Assembly (NCBI GenBank): GCA_001464385.1
Contig: LNFB01000242.1
Coordinates: forward strand, 1-64,000
Origin: Deltaproteobacteria bacterium Ga0077550
Lineage (GTDB): Bacteria > Myxococcota_A > Polyangia > Nannocystales > Nannocystaceae
Direction of reading: 5' to 3'
Length of the DNA stretch: 64,000 nucleotides
The notes under the pieces are model-generated. The model was not told the origin of the DNA. It made no database searches and was given only the letters and a program-made list of their open reading frames with translations. Both the position numbers and the translations under genes were made by a program. This document shows positions 45,547 to 53,136 of this stretch, in pieces; positions within the stretch are counted from its first letter, which is position 1; every line of letters starts with the position of its first letter.

Positions 45547-46539
45547 CTAGGACGCGACGTGGGAGAGCAGCGACTCGGTCCAGTGGTGCAGCGAGCCGGC
45601 GGCGCACAGGGCCAGCGCGAGGAGAGCCGCGAGGCACCACGCATGCACGGCGAACGAGGGGGCACCACCGGGGTCTGTGAGCAGCGCTTGGATCCGTCGC
45701 TCGGACGCACGCAGGGCGAACCCGGGGGCGAGGGCCCCGAAGCCCCCGCAGCCCCGCGCGAGCCAGGCACGGTGCATGGCGAGGATCATCGCGGCCACGG
45801 CGATCCGGTCGCCCACGTGCTCGGCCGCGACCTCGTCGCACGCCTGCTCGGCGGCGACGTCGAGCTCGCGCACGAGCCACGCAGCGACTGGCGGCAGGTG
45901 GAAGCACGCCAGGATCCGCACTGCGGCGCCGACCATCGCGTCGCGCCGCGCGACGTGGGCCCGCTCGTGCGCGAGCACGATCTCGCGCTGGTCTGTGTCG
46001 AGTCGGTCGAGCAGCGCGCGCGCCACGACGACCCGCGGTCGCAGGATCCCAGCGACGAGGCATACCGGCAGATCGCCCTCGACCACGGTGATCCCGTGGG
46101 CGGCGTCGGTCTCCCCCGAGGCGACGAGGTTGCCGAGCAGCCGCCGGGTCTGCGCGAACCGGAGACCGACCCGGATCGCCTGGACTCCGACGATCACCGC
46201 GAGGCCGAGCAGCACGGCGGTCAGCAGCGGCGAGATCCCGTGCGGCACGTGGCGGAAACAAAGGTGCGCGTGGTGGTCGTCATGCGCGTTGCAGTGGTCG
46301 CTGGCCGGGGCGATGACGGCGACGAGGGCCGGGAGCGTGACCGACAACATCAGCGTGACGGCGACGAGGGACGGCAGGGCCGAGATCGCGACGAGCGCGC
46401 GATGCCGCCGCCGCCCGTCGCACGCCTCGAGCCGCCTGCGCACCACGGCGAGCGCAGCGGCAGCAGCGACCGCACCCACTGCCGTGGAGAGGATCGCGGC
46501 GAGGGCGAACAGCACCAGGGTAGCGCCCCAGCCGCTCAT
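45547..46539 (-). CDS. M56 (BlaR1/MecR1-like) membrane metalloprotease with His-rich loop
   Basis: 330 residues, about four membrane helices and a cytoplasmic zinc protease domain with the HExxH motif HERAH (191-195) and a following ...ELDVAAEQACDE glutamate. This is the layout of BlaR1/MecR1, without a C-terminal penicillin sensor. The loop between helices 2 and 3 (residues 81-100, DNA 46240-46299) is packed with His, Cys and Asp (SDHCNAHDDHHAHLCFRHVPH). It looks like a direct metal-binding sensor. The neighbour is a BlaI-like repressor that this protease would cleave when metal binds. ATG overlaps the repressor stop. Confidence 0.85.
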   Translation of the reverse strand: MSGWGATLVLFALAAILSTAVGAVAAAAALAVVRRRLEACDGRRRHRALVAISALPSLVAVTLMLSVTLPALVAVIAPASDHCNAHDDHHAHLCFRHVPHGISPLLTAVLLGLAVIVGVQAIRVGLRFAQTRRLLGNLVASGETDAAHGITVVEGDLPVCLVAGILRPRVVVARALLDRLDTDQREIVLAHERAHVARRDAMVGAAVRILACFHLPPVAAWLVRELDVAAEQACDEVAAEHVGDRIAVAAMILAMHRAWLARGCGGFGALAPGFALRASERRIQALLTDPGGAPSFAVHAWCLAALLALALCAAGSLHHWTESLLSHVAS

Positions 46540-46946
46540 CTCCGCCTCCGCGTCGATTTGCCCACCCGCTCGGCGACGAGCGCCTCGAGTCGCGCGAGGT
46601 GCTCTGGCCCGGCTTGCTCGGCGAGATCCACGAACGCAGAGACCATCGCGTCCGCACCGTGGTCCATCATCTCGCCGACGAGCTCGCCGAGGAGACTGCG
46701 ATGGAACTGCTCACGCGTCACCGCCACGCGATAGACGTGGGCGTGGCTGACCTTGTCCCGGGACAGGAGCCCCTTCTCGAACAAGCGCTTGAGCGTGGAC
46801 TGGATCGTGTTCAGCGTGATGGCACGTGCTTCACCCAGCACCGCGTGGACCGCCTTGGCGTCACCATCATCGCCGGACCACAGGTGCACCATCACCGCGG
46901 TCTCGAGCTCACCGAGCAGCGGCGGACGGATCGGCCCCGAACTCAC
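46536..46946 (-). CDS. BlaI/MecI/CopY-family repressor
   Basis: 136 residues from GTG 46946. A winged-helix DNA-binding domain (LLGELETAVMVHLWSG, LNTIQSTLKRLFEKGLLSRD, AHVYRVAVTREQF) is followed by a helical dimerisation tail (ELVGEMMDHGADAMVSAFVD). BlaI-type proteins repress their operon until cut by an M56 protease. There is no CopY-type CxC...CxC zinc/copper motif, which agrees with protease control. It is the first gene of the efflux operon, with two dyads upstream. Confidence 0.9.
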   Translation of the reverse strand: MSSGPIRPPLLGELETAVMVHLWSGDDGDAKAVHAVLGEARAITLNTIQSTLKRLFEKGLLSRDKVSHAHVYRVAVTREQFHRSLLGELVGEMMDHGADAMVSAFVDLAEQAGPEHLARLEALVAERVGKSTRRRR

Positions 46947-46949
46947 CGG

Positions 46950-46986
46950 CCGATGGTATCGGCCACAAGACCGACCGTCAATCGGT
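46950..46986. promoter_or_regulatory. Operator-like dyads in the blaI / EamA divergent promoter
   Basis: CCGAT-ggt-ATCGG (46950-46962) and ACCGA-N7-TCGGT (46970-46974 / 46982-46986) sit in the 90-bp divergent gap just before the repressor start. Tandem symmetric sites with related CCGAT/TCGG half-sites are what a BlaI dimer would bind, controlling both the efflux operon and the divergent permease. No functional evidence. Confidence 0.5.
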
Positions 46987-47036
46987 ATTTTCGCGACGCG
47001 CGCGTGTACGATTCTCAGGGCCAGGCTCCCCGCGCC

Positions 47037-48092
47037 ATGTCCAACCGCAGCTCGCAGACTCGCGGTGCATTGCTCGGCCTCGCCGCGGCGGCGCTGTTCG
47101 GGTTGACCGCCCCCCTCGCGAAGTTGCTGCTCGGGGCGATCTCTCCCGTGCTGCTCGGAGGCCTGCTCTACCTCGGTGCTGCCTGCGGTCTGTGGCTGCA
47201 TCGGCTCGTGCGCCCGAGCACCGCCGAGACCCCACTCTCCGGTCGCGACGTCCCGAAGTTGGCCGCCATCGTGATCACCGGCGGATTGCTCGGCCCCGTC
47301 ATCATGCTCTTCGGTCTCCAGCGCGTCACGGCGCTCGCCGGGTCGTTGCTGCTCAACCTCGAGGCCCCCCTCACGATTCTGATCGCGGTGGTCGCGTTTC
47401 GCGAGCACCTCGGACTCCGAACTGCGGGCGCCGCGGCGCTGATCCTCGCAGGCGCGGCCGCCCTCGAGTTCCAGCCAGGCGACGTCGGAGGCGAGATCGT
47501 CGGAGCTGCGCTGATCGCCTTGGCTTGTCTGTGCTGGGCCGTCGACAACAACCTGACCCAGCGGCTCACGCTTCGCGACCCGTTCGCGATCGTGCGGGTG
47601 AAGACACTCGGCGCAGGCGTCGGCAATACGGTGCTCGGGCTGTGGATCGCGGGCGCCGAGCTCCCCGAGCCGGGACCGGTGGCCGCGGCGCTCACCCTCG
47701 GAAGCCTGAGCTACGGCGTGAGCATCTTGTTGGACGCGTACGCGCTGCGTCTCGTGGGCGCCGTGCGCGAGGCTGCGTACTTCGCGACTGCGCCGTTCGT
47801 CGGAGCGACGGGCTCGCTGCTGTTGCACGACGAGCAGCTCGGTGGGCTCGGCCTACTGGCGATGATCGCGATGGCCGCTGGCGTGGGCCTGCTGCTGCGC
47901 GAGCGTCACTCGCACTGGCACGCACACGATCCGCTCGAACACGACCACCTCCACGAACACGACGAGCACCATCAGCACGAACACGGCGCTGATGTGCCGC
48001 CGGGCACGCGGCACAGCCATGCGCATCGTCACGTGCCGATCGCACACGCCCATCCTCACCTGCCCGACGTGCACCATCGCCACACGCACTGA
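47037..48092 (+). CDS. EamA/DMT family permease with His-rich C-terminal tail
   Basis: 351 residues: about ten membrane helices in two EamA repeats (ALLGLAAAALFGLTAPLAKL; VGAALIALACLCWAVDNNLT) and a 57-residue cytoplasmic tail. Nearly half of that tail is histidine (HSHWHAHDPLEHDHLHEHDE and a second cluster HSHAHRHVP, HAHPHLP). The tail would chelate Zn, Ni, Co or Cu. EamA proteins export varied metabolites; with this tail and a shared divergent promoter with the efflux operon, a metal export role is a reasonable inference. Confidence 0.88.
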   Translation: MSNRSSQTRGALLGLAAAALFGLTAPLAKLLLGAISPVLLGGLLYLGAACGLWLHRLVRPSTAETPLSGRDVPKLAAIVITGGLLGPVIMLFGLQRVTALAGSLLLNLEAPLTILIAVVAFREHLGLRTAGAAALILAGAAALEFQPGDVGGEIVGAALIALACLCWAVDNNLTQRLTLRDPFAIVRVKTLGAGVGNTVLGLWIAGAELPEPGPVAAALTLGSLSYGVSILLDAYALRLVGAVREAAYFATAPFVGATGSLLLHDEQLGGLGLLAMIAMAAGVGLLLRERHSHWHAHDPLEHDHLHEHDEHHQHEHGADVPPGTRHSHAHRHVPIAHAHPHLPDVHHRHTH

Positions 48093-48189
48093 GGACCGCA
48101 ACGGTATGGGGGCTTGGTGCAGGTGCGTAAGCGCCGAGTCGATCTCGCCATGGCGCCAGTTCGCCTTGTCCAACACACGCACTCTTGAT

Positions 48190-49494
48190 ATGGTACGCCG
48201 CGTGTGTTCCCAGCGTTCGACGGGGGGTCCGCGCGCCACGCGGTGGCGTTCGCGCCACCCATCACGTCCCTGGCTGCTCCTGTTGGCCCTCGGTGCGTGC
48301 GCCAAGACGGACACCGAGGCGACGCAGGTGAATGCCGCCCCCTCGGTCGCCCCTCAGGACCCCGCGCCGCCGCCGTCGGATGCCCCAGCAGCGGTGGACG
48401 GGTCGTCGTTGCCCCCCGCGAAGGAGCGTTCGCCCGTGAACCCAAACGAAGCGTTACCCCCACTGGAGGGCGTGGCACTCGCCGCGCCACCGGGCTTCAC
48501 GATCAAGGCACTCGAGTGCGCGGCAACCACGGTGTTTGCCGCCGGGTTCACGACCGGCTCCGACACGCCAGAGGTGTGGGTCGGGGAGCTCGATCACCTC
48601 GGTCGAACGCTGACCTGGGGAGCCAAGGTCCCGAGCCCCAATCGATTGGATCACGACGGCGAGTTCTACATCAAGCTCAGCGCCGACCCAGGCGCGGCTG
48701 GGTCACGGTTCGCGATCAGCGGTTGGGACGATTTCTCAATCAGCGAGGGCGTGCGGGTGTTCGAGCGCATCGATGATCGCTGGCTCGAACGGGGCCGAAT
48801 GGAACATCCTGAACGGGAATCGGATATTCCGTTCGGCATCCCCCTGTTGTTGCGGGGCGTGGAACTGTTCACATTCGAATCTCCGGGCGGGCAGGGCGTC
48901 GTCCATCGCTATCAGCAGGTCGCCGACGTGTGGTCGCGGGCTGAGCTGCCGTTGGACGCGAGGGTCTCGATGCTGTGGTGGCAACTCGCAATGTCTCCAG
49001 CCCCGGAGACACTCGCGTTCACCGCTCAGCACGGCGACGGTCCCTACCATCTGGAATTGTACACCCGCGGCCGAAACGGCGTTTTCGCCCACGCCCAATC
49101 CGTGCAACTTCCCACGCCACCCGAGGCGATCGGAGCGACTCGCGATCGCTTCATCGTTGGATTGAGCCAGCCGACCGAGGCCGGCGCGAATCTCGTCGTC
49201 GTCGGGCGGCAAGATGCTGTTTGGCAGGTGCAAGATACGATCGCACTGCCCCCATCCGGCCCTCCGTCGGTTGGCAACATGGCGGTCGGACCCGAGTCCC
49301 TCGTCGTCTGGCGGGGGCAACCGTGGCTCGTGGACCTCGCCACCTCCGCGGTCACGCATCGCTTGGCGATGCCCACCGGGAGCAGCGCTGGAGTTCGCTA
49401 TCCCGGACCGCCGCTGGCGGCGTGCGGAACCGCTTTTCTGGCCGCGTCGCGATCGGATCTGCTGTTGTTCTCTTCCTCGCGCGCCAAGCCCTGA
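48190..49494 (+). CDS. Lipoprotein with a probable beta-propeller domain
   Basis: 434 residues. A long basic n-region leads to WLLLLALGAC, a lipobox, followed by a Pro/Ala/Asp linker. The remaining 340 residues alternate short strands and loops with recurring W and G-rich turns (VWVGELDHLGRTLTWGAKV, VFERIDDRWLERGRMEHPE, QVADVWSRAELPL), which suggests a WD/Kelch-like propeller, but I cannot name the family. The ATG at 48190 gives an unusually long n-region; a GTG at 48202 is possible. Confidence 0.65.
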   Translation: MVRRVCSQRSTGGPRATRWRSRHPSRPWLLLLALGACAKTDTEATQVNAAPSVAPQDPAPPPSDAPAAVDGSSLPPAKERSPVNPNEALPPLEGVALAAPPGFTIKALECAATTVFAAGFTTGSDTPEVWVGELDHLGRTLTWGAKVPSPNRLDHDGEFYIKLSADPGAAGSRFAISGWDDFSISEGVRVFERIDDRWLERGRMEHPERESDIPFGIPLLLRGVELFTFESPGGQGVVHRYQQVADVWSRAELPLDARVSMLWWQLAMSPAPETLAFTAQHGDGPYHLELYTRGRNGVFAHAQSVQLPTPPEAIGATRDRFIVGLSQPTEAGANLVVVGRQDAVWQVQDTIALPPSGPPSVGNMAVGPESLVVWRGQPWLVDLATSAVTHRLAMPTGSSAGVRYPGPPLAACGTAFLAASRSDLLLFSSSRAKP

Positions 49495-49829
49495 GCGTCC
49501 ACCGCGCGGTTCCCAGCCGAGGGGTCGGGCAGGGCGTAAGTAGCCCGGACACGAGTTCAATAATTTCCAACGCTTGCGCTCCTGCCCTGTCCAGACCACT
49601 TGCCGGCGCGAGCCGGCGTCCCCGTGAACACTTCCTCTATTTCTGGGCGCAGCGCATAGCTACCCAATAGCTTGGTGTCTGCCAACTTCTCCGCGAGCCC
49701 GCTACGCCGCGAACACCGGACGACGCGGCCGACCACTCACGCGCTCACACCGGCTCGCGCACAGAATCCCGCGCTTTCCGGCCGGCCCGGCCGGCGTTCA
49801 CACCTCGTGTCGACCGTGTCGACAGAATA
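49495..49829. other. Intergenic stretch with palindromic GC repeats
   Basis: No gene seen in these 335 bases. GCCGGC-gcga-GCCGGC (49602-49617) and CCGGCCGG-c-CCGGCCGG (49778-49794) are strong hairpins placed between two convergent genes and could terminate them from both sides. A direct repeat of TGTCGAC flanks the second one on its right. Confidence 0.4.
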
Positions 49830-50381
49830 CTACTCGGGGAGCGACGCCGCGATCGCCTGAGCCCAAGCGAGGTCCGCTGCGAGCACGGCGTCGAAGTGAT
49901 CGAAGATCGCGGTCTGGCCCCTCCGCACCGCCGGGTCGTCGGAGAGGTAGCGCTCGCGTGACATTCGACTCTCCGCCAACTCACGGGAGGCCAGTCGGAC
50001 ACGGGCATCGACGGCTTCGGCAAAGGCCGCCGACGGGAGGAGCCACGAAAACATGAGCGCGACTTCGGTTCGGCTCGGCTGCAAGACCTCGACCGCGATC
50101 GCATGAGCGATCGCCTGGGTCAGCGCCTCGCGCCCCTTCGCGGTGAGATGAGCGCGACGGACCACTGGCCCGTTGCCGAGGTGCGCCTCTCGCAGGCCGA
50201 TCCAACCCCGCCGTCGCAGTCGTTCGAGGACGTCATACACCAGCGAGCGTCCGAGCCGAGCCCACTGGCGGAGCCGCCGCCGCTGGATCTCCTTCTCCAC
50301 CTCGTAGCCGTGGCGCGGCGACTCCGCCACGAGGCCAAGCACGACGAACTCGCTCAGCGGCAATTCGAACTCGCGCGGCAT
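49830..50381 (-). CDS. PadR-family transcriptional regulator
   Basis: 183 residues: an N-terminal winged helix (LSEFVVLGLVAESPRHGYEV, LGRSLVYDVLERLRRRGWIG, RRAHLTAKGREALTQA) typical of PadR, and a C-terminal helical domain (LASRELAESRMSRERYLSDD, AIFDHFDAVLAADLAWAQAI), the PadR_C dimerisation arm. The ligand is unknown. It could control the divergent lipoprotein genes downstream, but no palindrome like ATGT-N8-ACAT was noticed. Confidence 0.85.
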   Translation of the reverse strand: MPREFELPLSEFVVLGLVAESPRHGYEVEKEIQRRRLRQWARLGRSLVYDVLERLRRRGWIGLREAHLGNGPVVRRAHLTAKGREALTQAIAHAIAVEVLQPSRTEVALMFSWLLPSAAFAEAVDARVRLASRELAESRMSRERYLSDDPAVRRGQTAIFDHFDAVLAADLAWAQAIAASLPE

Positions 50382-50519
50382 CCCGGGCCAGATTGCGTAC
50401 CGTATCGCGGGTCCGGGCGCCAGCCGCCGCCACCGCCGCCACCGCCACCGCCCGCTGGGCGTGCTCTACGGGCGCTTGCAACTAGTCCGATCTTGGAGTA
50501 GCGTCGCGGCTCTACTGCC

Positions 50520-51041
50520 ATGCAGCTCATCGACGCCCGCGCCATGGCCATCCTCGTCCTGCTCGCGCCGAGCTGCGCCTCAGATCCCTCAGACGACTCC
50601 GCCGCGGGCACGTCATCCGCGTCCGCGTCCGCGTCCACCGCGGAAGGCGACGCGACGGGGAGTTCCGGGGCCGACAGTACCACGCCGGCGACCGGCCCGG
50701 CGACGAGTGGGGGCGCCACAACTGGCCCTGGCGGGACGAGCCCGCTGCCCGGGGAGGTCGGTGCGGCGTGCGTGACCCCGGCGGATTGTACGCTGCCCGC
50801 GTTCGACGAGTGCTTTGAGTTCGGCGCCGCTGGGATGGGGTGCACACGCACCTGCGCGACCGACGATGACTGCGCGGGTGGCTACTGCGCCGACTTCGAG
50901 ATGGCCGGGTTCCCGCTCGGAAAAAAGTGCGTACGTGCGTGTGAGACCGATTCGGACTGCAACCCGACGAGCACCTGCGTCTGTGACATGTCGGCGGGGG
51001 TGGAGGAAAAATGGTGTTCCGTCTTTTCCGGAAGTTGCTAG
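50520..51041 (+). CDS. Cys-rich secreted lipoprotein
   Basis: 173 residues, signal peptide ending in LLAPSCASD, then a 60-residue Ser/Thr/Gly/Ala linker. The compact C-terminal domain carries about 12 cysteines in the pattern GAACVTPADC, GCTRTCATDDDCAGGYCADF, KKCVRACETDSDC. The repeats DDDCxxGYC / DSDCNPTSTC resemble the short extracellular modules shared with the protein encoded at 52.5-53.1 kb. It overlaps the next gene by 31 bp, which implies one transcript. Confidence 0.72.
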   Translation: MQLIDARAMAILVLLAPSCASDPSDDSAAGTSSASASASTAEGDATGSSGADSTTPATGPATSGGATTGPGGTSPLPGEVGAACVTPADCTLPAFDECFEFGAAGMGCTRTCATDDDCAGGYCADFEMAGFPLGKKCVRACETDSDCNPTSTCVCDMSAGVEEKWCSVFSGSC

Positions 51042-52462
51042 GACGAAGCTGTGTCGTTGCGCTTGCGCTCCCGCTTGCGGGGCCAGGCGGTTGCAGTGAC
51101 GATCTTCATCGCGGCCCCGAGGATGGCGGTCTCTCGACCACGCCTGGTGCGATCGTCTTCGACTCCGACCGTGAAGGGAACGCGGACATCTTCATCATGG
51201 ATGCTGATGGGCGCAACTCGCTCCGCATTGTCGCGAATCCGGCGTTCGACGTGTTCCCCAGCCTCTCGCCGGACGGCGCCCGAGTCACGTGGATTTCCAA
51301 CCGCGAGGGCAACTACGACATCTTCGCGCAGAACATCGACGGAACCGGGCTCGAACAACTCACCGCGACCGAGGACTTCGACGAGGGCCATACGCCGCGT
51401 TTCTCGCCGGATGGCACTCGGCTCCTCTTCGCGCGGGTTCCAGCGGACGAGGGCGAGATGGGGAACACCGACGTCATCGTCCTCGATCTCGAGAGCGGGG
51501 CGGAGCTGAACCTCACCGAGGACCATCTCGGGCGCGACGGCGAAGCCGCGTGGTCACCCGACGGCGCCTCGATCGTGTTCGTCTCGGACCGGGCGGGGAG
51601 CGATGATGTGTACATTACGCCAAGCGATCACGCCGATCCGGTCGCTTTGACGACGGAACCGACCGTGGATCAATGGCCGAGTCTGGCCCCCGGTGGAGAT
51701 CTTCTCGTCTACACGGCGCAACGGGAAGACGACGACGGTGGCGCGGTTGAATTGCGTGTCGCCACCATCGGGAAAACAGACGCCGACTTCGGCCGCGTCA
51801 GCTCCGTCTCGACGCTCGTAGAGATGCCTGCGGTCGTTGCGCCCACGTGGTCGCTCGATGGCGAAAGCGTCGCGTTTCAGGCACAATCACCGGACGGAAG
51901 TACAAATATCTACATCGTCGAGGTAGACGGCGGCGAGCCGCTGGCGCTGACCCGCACGGTCTTCGCCTCACGCCACCCGGAATGGGGCGTCGCCTTCGAG
52001 ATCCCACCGGTCGTTGGTGACGTGGTACTCACGGCGACGGTCGAGGGGTCGAAAGAATCTGAGTTCGCCGGCACCAAGTTCCCGTTCTCTTGGACGCACG
52101 ACGTCGCGTTGACGAACGTCGAATACACGCGACTGCTCGCCGGTGACGACGACCCGCAGCTCGTCCACAAGGTCATGTCAGCGTTCGTCGAGCCAACCGA
52201 CGATGGCGTGATCGAGGGGACGCCGACGTTCGAGGTCTCCGGGCAGAGCGTGACTGGGTCCGTGATCGTCTCCAGCAAGAATGGCGGCGAGCAAGGTACA
52301 CTCCGGATCGAGGCGACTGTCGAGGGCACCATCACATCGACGTCGCTCGAACTCGTGGCCACCGAATCCACCATCACCTCGACCTGGGACTTCGGCGAAG
52401 GCCCGATCGATCTGCCGACTGAACTCGAGAAGTTCGAACTACGGCGCGTGCCTCGACGGTGA
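51011..52462 (+). CDS. TolB-like (PD40) beta-propeller lipoprotein
   Basis: 483 residues. The signal peptide and lipobox (LPLAGPGGCSDD) are followed by six TolB-type blades, each with a S/G-x-x-S-PDG motif (FDSDREGNADIFIMDADG, PSLSPDGARVTWISNREGN, AAWSPDGASIVFVSDRAG). A C-terminal beta-rich domain of about 130 residues begins around VVLTATVEGSKESEFAG. TolB-like propellers bind partners in the periplasm or outside. It is the second gene of a run of four secreted proteins. Confidence 0.85.
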   Translation: MVFRLFRKLLGRSCVVALALPLAGPGGCSDDLHRGPEDGGLSTTPGAIVFDSDREGNADIFIMDADGRNSLRIVANPAFDVFPSLSPDGARVTWISNREGNYDIFAQNIDGTGLEQLTATEDFDEGHTPRFSPDGTRLLFARVPADEGEMGNTDVIVLDLESGAELNLTEDHLGRDGEAAWSPDGASIVFVSDRAGSDDVYITPSDHADPVALTTEPTVDQWPSLAPGGDLLVYTAQREDDDGGAVELRVATIGKTDADFGRVSSVSTLVEMPAVVAPTWSLDGESVAFQAQSPDGSTNIYIVEVDGGEPLALTRTVFASRHPEWGVAFEIPPVVGDVVLTATVEGSKESEFAGTKFPFSWTHDVALTNVEYTRLLAGDDDPQLVHKVMSAFVEPTDDGVIEGTPTFEVSGQSVTGSVIVSSKNGGEQGTLRIEATVEGTITSTSLELVATESTITSTWDFGEGPIDLPTELEKFELRRVPRR

Positions 52463-52503
52463 TGACCGACGGACACGCAGAACAGTCGAAGGACACAAGG
52501 ACC

Positions 52504-53136
52504 ATGCTCATGCGATTCTCACTACTCACTGGCTTGCTCGTCACCGCGGCGTGCGGCTCGGACGTCGACGGAGGGGCCACCTCCTCCGGTGGATCGACGG
52601 GCGGCACCAGCTCCGGCGGGGCAGCTTCGACGAACACTGCGTCGGGATCCAGCGCGTCGTCCACCGTGGACCCCGACGGATCGGCGTCGAGTGGCGGCGG
52701 CTCGGCCGCAACCGACGACAGCGGCTCCGGGGCCAGCTCCAACGGAGGATCCGAGACGAGCGGCGCGAGCGGCCCCGACGACGATAGCGGAAGTGGGGGG
52801 GAGACGGAGGGTCCGGTGTGTTCCAGTGACCCGGGCCAGATCGGCGATGCCTGCACCGACGCGTCGGACTGCACCGCGACCCCCGGGGAGCCATTCTGCC
52901 AGGGAGGCTTCTGGGAGGGCGGCTATTGCCTCGACGGAACCGGCGGCGCGGCTAGCAACTGCGATGTGTCCGATCCGATCGGTAGCTGCCCGCCCTGCAC
53001 GGTGTGTACCACGCTCCCGTTCTTCAACGCCGCTCGATGCGTCCGCGCGTGCACGGGGGACGAGGAGTGCCGAGAGGGCTACTTGTGCCAACCGACCGAT
53101 GACCCGGAGCTCTTCTGGTGCGCGCCTCCCTTCTGA
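52504..53136 (+). CDS. Cys-rich secreted lipoprotein (second of the run)
   Basis: 210 residues from ATG 52504, preceded by AAGGACC. The signal peptide is MLMRFSLLTGLLVTAAC with the lipobox in TAAC, then about 85 residues of Ser/Gly/Thr/Asp linker. A Cys-rich C-terminus follows (GDACTDASDCTATPGEPFC, CVRACTGDEECREGYLCQP). Its end (EECREGYLC) is like the preceding Cys-rich lipoprotein. Its TGA is fused to the ATG of the next gene (TGATG), a translational coupling. Confidence 0.72.
   Translation: MLMRFSLLTGLLVTAACGSDVDGGATSSGGSTGGTSSGGAASTNTASGSSASSTVDPDGSASSGGGSAATDDSGSGASSNGGSETSGASGPDDDSGSGGETEGPVCSSDPGQIGDACTDASDCTATPGEPFCQGGFWEGGYCLDGTGGAASNCDVSDPIGSCPPCTVCTTLPFFNAARCVRACTGDEECREGYLCQPTDDPELFWCAPPF

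Noticed and set aside
44274-45680. A 468-codon plus-strand frame
   Set aside because: Antisense to the TolC-family gene with no recognisable fold; the opposite strand has clear TolC helices.
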